Source: JAPWJZ01 sp965279315 (lineage in GTDB: Bacteria > Pseudomonadota > Alphaproteobacteria > Micavibrionales > UBA2020). From it: a stretch of DNA of 64,000 bases. Of the stretch, positions 45,218 through 53,515 are shown one piece after another. A program made the translations under genes and the position numbers. How positions within the stretch are numbered: position 1 is the first letter of the stretch; every line of letters starts with the position of its first letter. The stretch lies in NCBI GenBank assembly GCA_965279315.1, contig OZ257145.1, forward strand, positions 1,798,001 to 1,862,000, in the 5' to 3' direction. The notes beneath the pieces were generated by a model, which saw nothing but the letters and a program-made list of their open reading frames with translations, had not been told where the DNA came from and did not search any database.

Positions 45218-45915
45218 GCCAGCCAACGGTATTGGTGATCGAGGACAACGCCCCCTTGCGCGAAACGATCCGCGAGAACCTTGAACTCGACGGCTATGAC
45301 GTTTTCAATGCCTCCTGCGCGGCGGAGGCGATGAAGATCCTGAACGTGAAGCGCGCCGACCTCATCCTGCTCGACCTCATGCTCCCGGATGCGGACGGCC
45401 TTGCGCTGATTGCGCAGATACGCGCGCTGACCGATGCGCCCGTCATCGTCATCAGCGGCAAGGGCGCATGGGTCGACAAGGTTGTCGGGCTTGAAATGGG
45501 CGCGGATGATTACCTCGCTAAGCCGTTCGAGATGAAGGAGCTGTCTGCCCGCGTAAAAGCCTGCATCCGCCGTTACCGGTCAAAGGCGATACCGCATCAC
45601 GAAGCCGCGCGCCGCACGCGTTTTGGCGCGCATATCCTTGATGCCGAGAAATTCCAGGTATTCGATGCGGCTGCAAAATCCTGCGGCCTCACGCCGATGG
45701 AATTCCGGCTTCTGGAGGCTTTGGTGCATGCGCCCAACCGCGTGCTGTCCCGCGAGCAATTGCTCGACCGCGCCCGTGCCGGGGATTTCGAGGTGAATGA
45801 CCGCGCCATCGACATACAAATCGCGCGTATCCGCAAAAAGCTTGGTGGCGGCGAATGGATACAGACCGTGCGCGGCGTCGGCTATTCCCTCAACTGCGAT
45901 ATCGAAGACCTTTGA
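45214..45915 (+). CDS. OmpR/PhoB-type response regulator
   Basis: A 233-residue protein: receiver (LVIEDNAPL, Asp54 in LILLDLMLPD, Lys near 103 in AKPFE) and a C-terminal winged helix (about 135-228; LTPMEFRLLEALVHAPNRVL and the recognition part DIQIARIRKKLG). It binds DNA. Starts GTG at 45214 in overlap with the previous stop. Its stop lies within the opposite-strand DCC gene's 3' end (overlap of 26 bases). Confidence 0.9.
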   Translation: MSQPTVLVIEDNAPLRETIRENLELDGYDVFNASCAAEAMKILNVKRADLILLDLMLPDADGLALIAQIRALTDAPVIVISGKGAWVDKVVGLEMGADDYLAKPFEMKELSARVKACIRRYRSKAIPHHEAARRTRFGAHILDAEKFQVFDAAAKSCGLTPMEFRLLEALVHAPNRVLSREQLLDRARAGDFEVNDRAIDIQIARIRKKLGGGEWIQTVRGVGYSLNCDIEDL

Positions 45916-46285
45916 GATTTTCAATCTTGCGGATGCCAAGCGCGCGCAGCAGGACATTTCGGACCGATTTGCAGAAGTTATAAACGACCGCAGAAATCCC
46001 GCGGCTGTGAAATAGCCGGCGTTGCAGCCATCCCGCCTTGCTGATCTTCACCAGTTCACGCATGGCCTCGCTGCCGTAATAAAGTTTCCCATCCACTTTC
46101 ACGACCATGCCTTCATCAATATCCATCCCTTGCGCCGTTACCTCGTCCATCAACGCGCCTTGCTTGCGCGCATCCACCAGTTCCAGCTTGTCGCCGGTAT
46201 CCGATAATTCGACTTTGCTACAATAACCGCGGCATACGGGGCATTGGTCGTCGTAGAGGATTTCAACGGTGCGATGGTCTGGCAT
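45890..46285 (-). CDS. DCC-family thiol-disulfide oxidoreductase-like protein (DUF393)
   Basis: A 131-residue protein starting with ILYDDQCPVCRGYCSKVE; the DxxCPxC motif (Asp12, Cys15, Cys18) marks the DCC family, a thioredoxin-like group. A middle EAMRELVKIS and a C-terminal basic helix follow. Members are predicted redox proteins with little direct study. Convergent with the OmpR-type regulator, sharing 26 bases at the 3' ends. Confidence 0.85.
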   Translation of the reverse strand: MPDHRTVEILYDDQCPVCRGYCSKVELSDTGDKLELVDARKQGALMDEVTAQGMDIDEGMVVKVDGKLYYGSEAMRELVKISKAGWLQRRLFHSRGISAVVYNFCKSVRNVLLRALGIRKIENLKGLRYRS

Positions 46286-46298
46286 GAGTCGAACCTAT

Positions 46299-46365
46299 AA
46301 TTAACTAAATGGCTAATTACTTATTATCATGCCCGTTCAATATTTAGTCAATGAGCTAAATGTTG
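46299..46365. repeat. TTTAG/CTAAA repeats in the DCC/propeller divergent region
   Basis: ATTTAG-N8-CTAAAT lies near 46345-46365, and related CTAAAT/CTAAT half-sites near 46299-46320. These AT-rich repeats sit between the divergent DCC and propeller genes and could be a regulator's sites; this is only pattern matching. Confidence 0.3.
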
Positions 46366-46489
46366 CGTTCAAAAATACGCCGGATATCAAATGGTTGTGC
46401 GTTGCCATTTCGATGGGCATATACGAATATATGCGCGCCAAGCATGTGCCGCCGGGAATCGTCTTATGGTGGAACAGGGAGTATTTCAT

Positions 46490-47893
46490 ATGGCCAACCA
46501 GAAAACCGTCCCGCCCTTTCCGCGCCTTTCCGGACGCCTTTATATCTTTCCCGCCTTGATCCCGATGGTGGAGATTTTGCCGTGGCTGCTGACGGCGGTG
46601 GGGGCGGTTGCAGGCGCGTCGCAGGCGGCGTTCTGGTCGCGGCATCGGCGGAAGCTTCTCGCCTTCGCGGCAGTTTGCTTTCTGGCAGCTGGCGCAACTG
46701 TCGTCTGGAGCCATACGCAAAAGCCCACAGAGGCCGAGGGTTCGCGCCTGCTGGCGGGCGTGGATATGTCGAAGCTGGAAAAACTGGGCGACGCGGCTGC
46801 GCCCGCCGACAAAACCTATGATTCATTTTCCGAACTTTGGTCGGTGAAGACGAAAAACGAAACGCTGGCGTCGCCCGTGATTGCAGGTGACCTGATTTTA
46901 TTGGGCACGTTCGAGGCCACACTGGATGCCCATGCGCGCGCCGATGGCAAGCTGGCATGGTCATTGAAAAAGAAAGAGCCGATCTTCACCAATACTGCCG
47001 CGCTGAAAGACATGGCGTTTGTGGGCGAGGGGCTGCATACCGCGCCCGCCGCATCGCTTACCGCATTCTCATTGCCCGATGGCCGGCCGGTATGGGAACG
47101 CCAGTTCCGCAGCCATGTTGAATCGACGACAACACTGGACGCTGCAAACCGCCGTCTCTGGACTTGTGCGGGCGAAGAAGGGGTTTGGGCGCTTGACATG
47201 AAAGATGGCGCGGTTTTATGGCGCAATAAAATCGGGCATACCGATGCGACCCCGCTGCTTCATGACGATCATCTTTATATTTCCGCGCAGCCGGACGAGA
47301 AAAAGGTGGGCGCTGAATTGTCGTCGCTCGACCCCGATGATGGCGATATCGAATGGAAAACCGCGCTGCCCGGCAATACCATGGGTTCGCCGCAGATGGG
47401 CGGCGCAGACCGTATCCTGCTGACGACAGCGGTCGGCCAGGTCGGGCCGCAAAAGGCGGATGACAAAGGCTGGTCCCATGCGGTCGGCACGAACGGCAAA
47501 ATCATCTGGTCAGTCGAACTGCCCGGCATGCCATTGCCGGAGGCGGCTGTTCTGCAAGGTAAGGGCCTCGTGATCCATACCTTAAAAAATGGCGACCTGA
47601 TCGCGCTGAACATCAAGGATGGCAGCAAGGCCTGGTATGTGCGGCAGGGCAAGGAATTCCTCGCCCCCGCAGGCTTTCGCGCCGATACCACGCCGCCCTT
47701 GCTGGCGGGCATGACGTCGGACGGGGTTATTTCCATCCGCAACGCCGAAGACGGCACGGAAATCCGCCAGATCAAAAAACCGCAGGGCGGCTATGCCGCT
47801 CCCGTTTTCGACCGCGATGTGCTATATGTGACGACGCCGCATGACTTTACGGCCTATGGCGGCGTTCATTTGCTCACGCGCGGAGATCAATAG
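46490..47893 (+). CDS. Membrane-anchored PQQ-like beta-propeller protein
   Basis: A 467-residue protein. A membrane helix lies at about 50-72 (LLAFAAVCFLAAGATVVW), with a basic segment before it; a first hydrophobic stretch at about 20-40 may be a second helix. From about 115 to the end come PQQ-like propeller blades, each with a GxLxW/xxA-type strand (ADGKLAWSLKKK, PDGRPVWERQFR, KDGAVLWRNKIG, GKIIWSVELPG). Such propellers are usually binding or BamB-like scaffolds; no PQQ-dehydrogenase residues were found. ATG 46490 has AGGGAG 8 bases upstream. The next gene overlaps it by 1 base. Confidence 0.82.
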   Translation: MANQKTVPPFPRLSGRLYIFPALIPMVEILPWLLTAVGAVAGASQAAFWSRHRRKLLAFAAVCFLAAGATVVWSHTQKPTEAEGSRLLAGVDMSKLEKLGDAAAPADKTYDSFSELWSVKTKNETLASPVIAGDLILLGTFEATLDAHARADGKLAWSLKKKEPIFTNTAALKDMAFVGEGLHTAPAASLTAFSLPDGRPVWERQFRSHVESTTTLDAANRRLWTCAGEEGVWALDMKDGAVLWRNKIGHTDATPLLHDDHLYISAQPDEKKVGAELSSLDPDDGDIEWKTALPGNTMGSPQMGGADRILLTTAVGQVGPQKADDKGWSHAVGTNGKIIWSVELPGMPLPEAAVLQGKGLVIHTLKNGDLIALNIKDGSKAWYVRQGKEFLAPAGFRADTTPPLLAGMTSDGVISIRNAEDGTEIRQIKKPQGGYAAPVFDRDVLYVTTPHDFTAYGGVHLLTRGDQ

Positions 47894-48939
47894 TGCTGAA
47901 GACGCTCTGGATGAAGTTTTCCGAAGATGCCTCGCTGCCGTCCAGCTTTACGCCGGCGGAGCAGCAATTGCTGGAAGACGTCTACGACCCGACCCATGGG
48001 CAATCCATATGGTCGCGCGCGCTGAACGTGCTGGCGCTGCCGCCGTCGCGTGGGCCGTTGGTCAGCTGGTATAAGGGCGTGCCGTATGTGAACTGGAGCG
48101 AGATTGTCGAAACGGTCAGCTGCGGCTGGATGTATGTGTCGGAGGCCGGTGGCGGCTGGACCTATACGCCGCGCAATAACCTACTGCGCGTCTACACACT
48201 TGTGAAAAGCCAGTGGCGCATCGAAAAATACGTCGATGCCGCCTGCAAAGCCGCGCTGCCGCAGGGGCGCGATGCCAAACTGCTGGAAAGCACGGCGCTG
48301 GGGCTTGCGCTGCAGGCCTTGATGCAGCGGCTGCCGGCCAGCAGCCCCGAGGAATTCGCATCATGGCTGTCGGCGCCCGACAAATCGCCCTTCACCGTGC
48401 GCAAGACGATCATGCAAATTCAAGGCATCCAGAAACGCCGCACGCAGTTGTCTTCCGCCTGGCTGGAAATCTTCCCGCCGCGCCCTGCGCGGTCGGTGGA
48501 GCCCGATACGCCGCCCTTTTTCTGGGACAAGCCGGATGAAACCACGCCAGTGCCCGTTGTCGAGGCTGCGTTGGCGGCGACCGAATGGAAGGGGCTGCCC
48601 GTTTGCGGCGGCCAGGTGACGGGCAGGGCGATCATCCTGAAGAATGCCGGGGCGAGCCTCTCCGCGCTCGACCCGTCCGAATTCCCGATCCTTGTCTTCC
48701 CGCGCGCGCGGCCTGAAACGGTCGAGCTGTTCGCCCATGCCTCCGGCCTGTTGTTCGCGGAAGGCGGGGCGCTGTCCCATGCCTGCACGGTTGCGCGGGA
48801 ACAGGGCATCCCCTGCGTCACCGGCATCGGGCAGGATTTCCTGCGCGACATTCAGTCACTTTCCGAAAAACAGGGCAAGCTGTGGCTGAGCATCGACGGA
48901 GCCGCCGGCACCGTGAAGGCATTACCGCAAAAAGAATAA
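47893..48939 (+). CDS. Protein with C-terminal PEP-utiliser swivelling (phosphohistidine) domain
   Basis: A 348-residue protein. The first 230 residues are of unknown type, with helical content and some aromatic motifs (VNWSEIVETVSCGWMYVS resembles part of PEP-synthase-like proteins). From about 235 to 345 is a PEP-utilising-enzyme mobile domain: VCGGQVTGRAIIL, LVFPRARPETVELF, and GGALSHACTVAREQGIPCVTG with the phospho-accepting His296. No ATP-grasp or PEP-binding barrel is present, so the usual phosphotransfer partners are missing here. The start is GTG, overlapping the propeller stop by one base. Confidence 0.82.
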   Translation: MLKTLWMKFSEDASLPSSFTPAEQQLLEDVYDPTHGQSIWSRALNVLALPPSRGPLVSWYKGVPYVNWSEIVETVSCGWMYVSEAGGGWTYTPRNNLLRVYTLVKSQWRIEKYVDAACKAALPQGRDAKLLESTALGLALQALMQRLPASSPEEFASWLSAPDKSPFTVRKTIMQIQGIQKRRTQLSSAWLEIFPPRPARSVEPDTPPFFWDKPDETTPVPVVEAALAATEWKGLPVCGGQVTGRAIILKNAGASLSALDPSEFPILVFPRARPETVELFAHASGLLFAEGGALSHACTVAREQGIPCVTGIGQDFLRDIQSLSEKQGKLWLSIDGAAGTVKALPQKE

Positions 48940-48944
48940 CAGGT

Positions 48945-49187
48945 TTACTGGGCGACGATCGGGCCGGTGATTTTGTACTTCACCGCGACGCCGTCGCATT
49001 CGCGGGGCAGGTTGGCGGTTTCTTCGGCTGTCGGCTGGCGCTCCAGCCGGACGGTCACATGGTAATCGTCTTTTACGTTACTGATACCGACACCGTTCAC
49101 GGGATTTTTGGCCGCGCGGTTGAAGGCGCTGGCCAGTAACTTGCCGACCTTGGTCTTGGCCTTGCGGGCTTCGTCGAGGGTGCTCAT
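48945..49187 (-). CDS. Small protein with GVGI beta-alpha domain, 80 residues
   Basis: An 80-residue protein. Residues 30-76 (NPVNGVGISNVKDDYHVTVRL, then LPRECDGVAVKYKITGPI) follow the small domain seen in front of some trypsin-like or unknown proteins, where NGVGIS and DGVPV-like blocks recur. No enzyme residues are seen. Convergent with the swivelling-domain gene (5 bases apart). ATG has AGGAGAAT upstream. Confidence 0.6.
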   Translation of the reverse strand: MSTLDEARKAKTKVGKLLASAFNRAAKNPVNGVGISNVKDDYHVTVRLERQPTAEETANLPRECDGVAVKYKITGPIVAQ

Positions 49188-49486
49188 CCGAATTCTCCTG
49201 TGAATAAGCAGAGCCTATCCGCGTAACGGGGCGGGGTCAAGATGGCGCGGGTTTGTTTCATGTGAAGCAATTTTATAAAGGAAGATCAGGGATCAAATAT
49301 GTATGGTTAAAGTGATTTCTCGTGAACGGCAGATTTGTTAGCTTAAGCGGTGTTATTAAATATCTATATTCAGTTATTTATACTGCTCAATTAAAGTGAC
49401 ACATCCAGCGCGTCGCGCTGGCGGCACTGTGCGTACTACACTGTAGATTCAGTCTATTGCATGTATTTGCTAAGGTCTTAAATGAC
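49188..49486. other. AT-rich non-coding region with one GC-rich palindrome
   Basis: No gene was recognised in these 299 bases. 49260-49400 is AT-rich, followed by CCAGCGC-GTC-GCGCTGG (stem 49405-49411 and 49415-49421). No T-run follows, so it is not a standard terminator; no tRNA-like fold was seen. It separates the 80-residue gene from the toxin-antitoxin pair. Confidence 0.45.
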
Positions 49487-49999
49487 CTAGCCCAAAACCG
49501 GCTGGCGCAGGCTGAACATGCTCGGCACGGCATTATTCGGCCCTGTCGGCGTCGCCTGAACCGGCAACGGGTGGAGGTCGAGCCAGTTGCGGCCGGACAT
49601 AATGCTAAAGTTCATCCCAAGGGTTTTTTCCTGCCCCTGAAGCGCGAGCAGGTCTTTGTCCCCGGTCACCAAAGTCGTCGCGCCGCCCGCATCGGCGATA
49701 TCCAGAAACTTGTTATCCTTGGGGTCGCGGCAGGCGGTGTGCTTGCACGGCGCCTCCACAAACTCGGCGGCGGCGGCGAAGAAATCGAGCGCCTGCTGGC
49801 GGAGTTCGGCGGGGATGTATTTCTGCAATTTCTTGCTGGCCAGTTTCTCCCCCAGCTCGGCATAGGTCTGCGCGCTCTGGACAACGTCGTTATTCATAAG
49901 AACGGAGGCGACGGCAGCCGCCGATGTCCCGTTCGGGTTCATCAGGGCAGAGAGCATGATGTTGGTATCGAGGACGACTTTCTCGCGATATTCGCTCAT
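49487..49999 (-). CDS. PIN-domain toxin of a type II toxin-antitoxin pair
   Basis: A 170-residue protein. The PIN acidic residues are visible: Asp11 in VVLDTNIMLSAL, Glu48 in YAELGEKL, Asp100 in DNKFLDIA and Asp114 in VTGDKDLL, giving the RNase Mg site. This is the putative PIN-family toxin class (COG1569-like). The C-terminal 35 residues are an extra tail rich in Pro and Asn. The gene follows the antitoxin with ATGA overlap. Confidence 0.85.
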   Translation of the reverse strand: MSEYREKVVLDTNIMLSALMNPNGTSAAAVASVLMNNDVVQSAQTYAELGEKLASKKLQKYIPAELRQQALDFFAAAAEFVEAPCKHTACRDPKDNKFLDIADAGGATTLVTGDKDLLALQGQEKTLGMNFSIMSGRNWLDLHPLPVQATPTGPNNAVPSMFSLRQPVLG

Positions 50000-50157
50000 G
50001 CGTCGTCACCTTCGAGAATTTCTTTAAGCAGCTGTTCGCGCTGCTCGTCGGTCAGCCCCTTGTCGCGCAGTTCCTTGTCGAATTTTTCCACGAGGTCTTT
50101 CCAGCGCTGCGCCAGTTCTTCCTTATCGGGAATTTTTTGGCTGTCGGGGGATGACAT
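49996..50157 (-). CDS. Small antitoxin partner of the PIN toxin
   Basis: A 53-residue, highly charged, all-helical protein (ELAQRWKDLVEKFDKELRDK and DEQREQLLKEILEGD). It has no DNA-binding motif that I can recognise, unlike most VapB proteins. Start at 50157 has GAGGG 6 bases upstream; the frame to 50232 would be longer but lacks a good start. Placement and overlap make it the antitoxin by context. Confidence 0.65.
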   Translation of the reverse strand: MSSPDSQKIPDKEELAQRWKDLVEKFDKELRDKGLTDEQREQLLKEILEGDDA

Positions 50158-50302
50158 GGGTGACCCTCGGCTGAAAAACAATTGAATACAGTATATTATG
50201 CCCAATTTCCGGAAAATAATCAAGAAACGCAACGCGCAACAATCGTTTTATGCTTCCCCGCCAATATGTTACAAACAATCCACCTTAAAAAGGATATGCG
50301 AT

Positions 50303-51091
50303 ATGAACCTCGACCTCACCGGCAAGCAGGCGATTGTCTGTGGCGCAAGCAAAGGCATCGGGCGCGCGGCTGCCGAAGAACTGGCGCTGCTGGGCGCTAG
50401 CGTGACCGTGCTGGCGCGGAGCGAGGACGGGCTGAAGGCCGTGGTCGATACGCTCGACACATCCAAAGGTCAGGCGCATCATTATATCGTCGCGGATTCC
50501 ATGGATACCGAAGACGTCGCGGCGAAGGTGGCAAAGCATGTCGCGGAAAACGGCGCGGTGCATATCCTCGTCAATAACGGCGGCGGTCCGCCCGCAGGTG
50601 CTGCAATAGATTCCAGCGTGCATGATTTCGCCGCGATCTTTACCCAGCATATGCTGTTCGCGCAAACCATGGCGCAGGCCGTGGTGCCGGGCATGATCGC
50701 TGCCAAATACGGGCGCATCATCAATGTGCTGTCGACATCGGTGAAGCAGCCGGTCAAGGGGCTTGGCGTTTCCAACACCATTCGCGGCGCGGTCGCGCAA
50801 TGGGCGAAAACGCTGGCGGGCGAACTTGGCGGTCATGGCATCACCGTCAACAACGTGCTGCCGGGTGCGACCGATACGGGGCGCATGAAGGAAATCATCT
50901 CCGGCAAGTCGAAAAAAACCGGCAAGAGCGAGGCCGATGTGAAGTCCGAGGAAATCGCCGCCATTCCCGCAGGGCGTTTTGGCAACCCGAACGAATTAGG
51001 CGCGGCGATCGCCTTCCTTGCCAGCCCGGCCGCCGGTTATATCAACGGCATCAACCTGCCCGTCGATGGCGGGCGCACAGGCGGCTTGTAA
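50303..51091 (+). CDS. SDR-fold protein, catalytic Tyr/Lys missing, kynurenine operon
   Basis: A 262-residue Rossmann protein. The NAD(P) motif is VCGASKGIGRAAAEEL (11-26) and NNGGG replaces the usual NNAG at 91-95. A Ser lies at 144/146, but the YxxxK catalytic pair is replaced by SNTIR (Ser157, Arg161), so classical SDR reduction is doubtful. The C-terminal IPAGRFGNPNELGAAIAFLAS is normal. It is the first gene of the operon; the ALDH gene begins at the next base. Its role in the pathway is unknown; an isomerase, lyase or scaffold role is possible. The start at 50303 has AAGGA upstream. Confidence 0.85.
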   Translation: MNLDLTGKQAIVCGASKGIGRAAAEELALLGASVTVLARSEDGLKAVVDTLDTSKGQAHHYIVADSMDTEDVAAKVAKHVAENGAVHILVNNGGGPPAGAAIDSSVHDFAAIFTQHMLFAQTMAQAVVPGMIAAKYGRIINVLSTSVKQPVKGLGVSNTIRGAVAQWAKTLAGELGGHGITVNNVLPGATDTGRMKEIISGKSKKTGKSEADVKSEEIAAIPAGRFGNPNELGAAIAFLASPAAGYINGINLPVDGGRTGGL

Positions 51092-52546
51092 ATGACGTCA
51101 TTCGGCGGAAATATCCGGAATTATATCGGCGGCCAGCTGGTCGATCCGCTATCCGGCAAGTATTTCGATTGCGAAAACCCCGCAACGGGCGAAATTTATG
51201 CGCAAGTGCCGGATTCCGACGAACGTGATCTGGAGCGCGCGGTGCAGGCCGCGCATGACGCTGCCCCCGGCTGGCGCGATATGGGTGCAGCGGCGCGCGC
51301 GACGATCATGCACAAGCTCGCCGATTTGATGGAACAGCGCATCGATGATTTCGCGATGGCGGAATGCATCGATAACGGTAAGCCCCTCAGCCTCGCGCGC
51401 GGCATGGATATCCCGCGCAGCATCAACAACCTGCGCTTCTTCGCAGACCTTGGCACGAAATTCCACGGGCAGGAATTCACGTCCGAAAAATCATTCAGCT
51501 ATACCATCCGCCAGCCCTATGGCGTCGTCGCCACCATATCGCCGTGGAACCTGCCGCTGCTGCTGTTCACATGGAAGCTGGCACCCGCGCTCGCCTCCGG
51601 CAATTGCGTGATTGCGAAGCCCAGTGAAGTGACGCCCATGACTGCCTACCTGATGTCGGCGTTGGCAACCGAAGCGGGTTTCCCGCCGGGCGTGCTGAAC
51701 GTGCTGCACGGGCGGGGTGCGCAGATCGGCGCGGCGATTACAAACCATCCGCGCATTCCCGCGATTTCTTTTACGGGCGGCACGGTGACGGGCAGGGGCA
51801 TATATCAGGCGGCCTCATCGCAGCTGAAAAAGGTTTCGCTGGAGCTGGGCGGCAAGAACCCGACAGTGATTTTTGACGATGCCAATCACGACCTGTCATT
51901 GCAAGGCGCGAAAATGGCGGGTTTCACCAATCAGGGCCAAATCTGCCTCTGCGGTTCGCGCATCCTTGTGCAGCAGGACATCTACAATAAATTTCGCGAT
52001 GAGTTTGTGGCGCAGGTGAAGGCCATTTCCATCGGCGACCCGCTCGCGCCCGATACCCTGATGGGCGCGATGGTGTCGAAGCAGCACATGGAAAAGGTGC
52101 TTGGCTATATCGACCTCGCGCAGCAGGAAGGCGGCAAAATCCTTGTCGGCGGCAATCGCCGCATCGTGCCGGGACGCTGTGCAAACGGTTATTTTATCGA
52201 ACCGACCGTGATCGAGGGATTGCCGGCGCAATGCCGCACCAATCAGGAAGAAATTTTCGGGCCTGTCGTTACGCTAATGCCGTTCAGGGATGAAGACGAA
52301 GCCGTCGAGATTGCCAACAGCACGCAATATGGCCTTGCCGCATCCATCTGGACGGAAAATTCCGACCGCGCGAAACGCGTCGCCGCGCGCATCGACAGCG
52401 GCATCGTCTGGATCAATTGCTGGAATATGCGCGATTTGCGCACGCCTTTCGGCGGCATGAAAAATTCCGGTGTGGGGCGCGAAGGCGGTATGCATGCGCT
52501 GGAATTCTTTACCGAAGAAAAAACAATCTGCCGGCCGGCAGCATAG
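51092..52546 (+). CDS. nbaE: 2-Aminomuconate 6-semialdehyde dehydrogenase
   Basis: A 484-residue NAD-dependent aldehyde dehydrogenase. ISPWNLPLLLFTWKLAPALA, ELGGKNPTVIF (catalytic Glu), and NQGQICLCGSRILVQ (catalytic Cys) are present, as is the C-terminal WINCWNMRDLRTPFGGMKNSG. In the kynurenine meta-cleavage route it oxidises 2-aminomuconate semialdehyde to 2-aminomuconate. The assignment to this substrate rests on the neighbours (ACMSD, deaminase). It starts 1 base after the SDR gene. Confidence 0.9.
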   Translation: MTSFGGNIRNYIGGQLVDPLSGKYFDCENPATGEIYAQVPDSDERDLERAVQAAHDAAPGWRDMGAAARATIMHKLADLMEQRIDDFAMAECIDNGKPLSLARGMDIPRSINNLRFFADLGTKFHGQEFTSEKSFSYTIRQPYGVVATISPWNLPLLLFTWKLAPALASGNCVIAKPSEVTPMTAYLMSALATEAGFPPGVLNVLHGRGAQIGAAITNHPRIPAISFTGGTVTGRGIYQAASSQLKKVSLELGGKNPTVIFDDANHDLSLQGAKMAGFTNQGQICLCGSRILVQQDIYNKFRDEFVAQVKAISIGDPLAPDTLMGAMVSKQHMEKVLGYIDLAQQEGGKILVGGNRRIVPGRCANGYFIEPTVIEGLPAQCRTNQEEIFGPVVTLMPFRDEDEAVEIANSTQYGLAASIWTENSDRAKRVAARIDSGIVWINCWNMRDLRTPFGGMKNSGVGREGGMHALEFFTEEKTICRPAA

Positions 52547-52554
52547 GAGCCATG

Positions 52555-52980
52555 ATGACCCAAGTCGTAACGCATATTTCAGACAAGGCACCCGAGCCCG
52601 TCGGCGCCTATCCGCATTCGAAACGTGTCGGCAACCTGCTGTTCCTCTCGGGCGTCGGTCCGCGCAAACGGGGCAGCAAGGATATTCCAGGCGTGACGCT
52701 GGATGAAAACCGCAACATCGTTTCCTATGACGTCGAAACGCAATGCCACAGTGTTTTTGAAAACGTCAAAAACATTCTCGAAACATCGGGCGCAACATGG
52801 GACGACCTGGTTGATGTGACGGTGTACCTGACGAACATGAAGGCGGATTTTCCGACTTATAATAAATTATGGGCGCAGTATTTCGGCAAGAACCCGCCCT
52901 GCCGCACGACGCTGGAGGTTTCGGCATTGCCGACGCCCATCGCGATCGAGTTGAAATGCATCGCGGTCATTAAGGATTAA
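52555..52980 (+). CDS. nbaF: 2-Aminomuconate deaminase (RidA/YjgF family)
   Basis: A 141-residue RidA-fold protein (VGAYPHSKRVGNLLFLSGVGP, CHSVFENVKNILETSG, RTTLEVSALP, the last carrying the conserved Arg). In this operon it most likely releases ammonia from 2-aminomuconate to give 4-oxalocrotonate, as AmnD/NbaF do, rather than act on general enamines. Two ATGs are adjacent (52552, 52555); the second is 5 bases after AGGAG. Confidence 0.85.
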   Translation: MTQVVTHISDKAPEPVGAYPHSKRVGNLLFLSGVGPRKRGSKDIPGVTLDENRNIVSYDVETQCHSVFENVKNILETSGATWDDLVDVTVYLTNMKADFPTYNKLWAQYFGKNPPCRTTLEVSALPTPIAIELKCIAVIKD

Positions 52981-52984
52981 CGAA

Positions 52985-53515
52985 ATGCGCGCAGCGTTTA
53001 ATTTCAAGAAATGGGTCGATGAAAACCGCGCCAGCCTGAAGCCGCCGGTCGGCAACAAGCAGGTGTTCGAAGACGGCGATTTCATCATCATGGCGGTCGG
53101 CGGCCCCAACAGCCGCAAGGATTACCACGACGATCCCGGCGAAGAATTTTTCTTCCAGATCGAGGGCGACATGGTGCTGCGCATCATGGAAAACGGCAAG
53201 CCGCGCGATATCGATATCCGCGAGGGCGATATGTTCCTGCTGCCGCCCCATGTGCACCATTCGCCGCAGCGCAAAGAAAACACAGTTGGTTTGGTCGTTG
53301 AACGCAAGCGCGCGGCGGGCGAACTGGACGGGTTCTTGTGGTATTGCGACGCATGCCATACCAAGCTCCATGAAGAATATTTTCCGCTAAAAAACATCGT
53401 GACGGATTTGCCAAAGGCGTTTGACCGTTACTGGGAAAACGAAACGGCGCGTACCTGTAAGGCTTGCGGCCATGTCATGCCCCTGCCGCCCAACCGGCAG
53501 AAAAAGGCCGACTGA
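52985..53515 (+). CDS. nbaC: 3-Hydroxyanthranilate 3,4-dioxygenase
   Basis: A 176-residue cupin that opens the ring of 3-hydroxyanthranilate to aminocarboxymuconate semialdehyde. Iron ligands by alignment to the Ralstonia enzyme: His48, Glu54, His92, with Arg44 and Arg96 (HSPQR) for substrate. Two CxxC pairs at the C-terminus (Cys121/124 and Cys158/161) form the rubredoxin-like second iron site found in bacterial homologues. It is 4 bases after the deaminase. Confidence 0.95.
   Translation: MRAAFNFKKWVDENRASLKPPVGNKQVFEDGDFIIMAVGGPNSRKDYHDDPGEEFFFQIEGDMVLRIMENGKPRDIDIREGDMFLLPPHVHHSPQRKENTVGLVVERKRAAGELDGFLWYCDACHTKLHEEYFPLKNIVTDLPKAFDRYWENETARTCKACGHVMPLPPNRQKKAD

Noticed and set aside
46329..46559. 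76-codon plus-strand ORF in front of the propeller gene
   Set aside because: It overlaps the start of the better-supported propeller gene in another frame and has no clear ribosome site or family pattern.
49188..49486. tRNA or small RNA gene
   Set aside because: One short palindrome but no cloverleaf, T-loop motif or terminator could be found.
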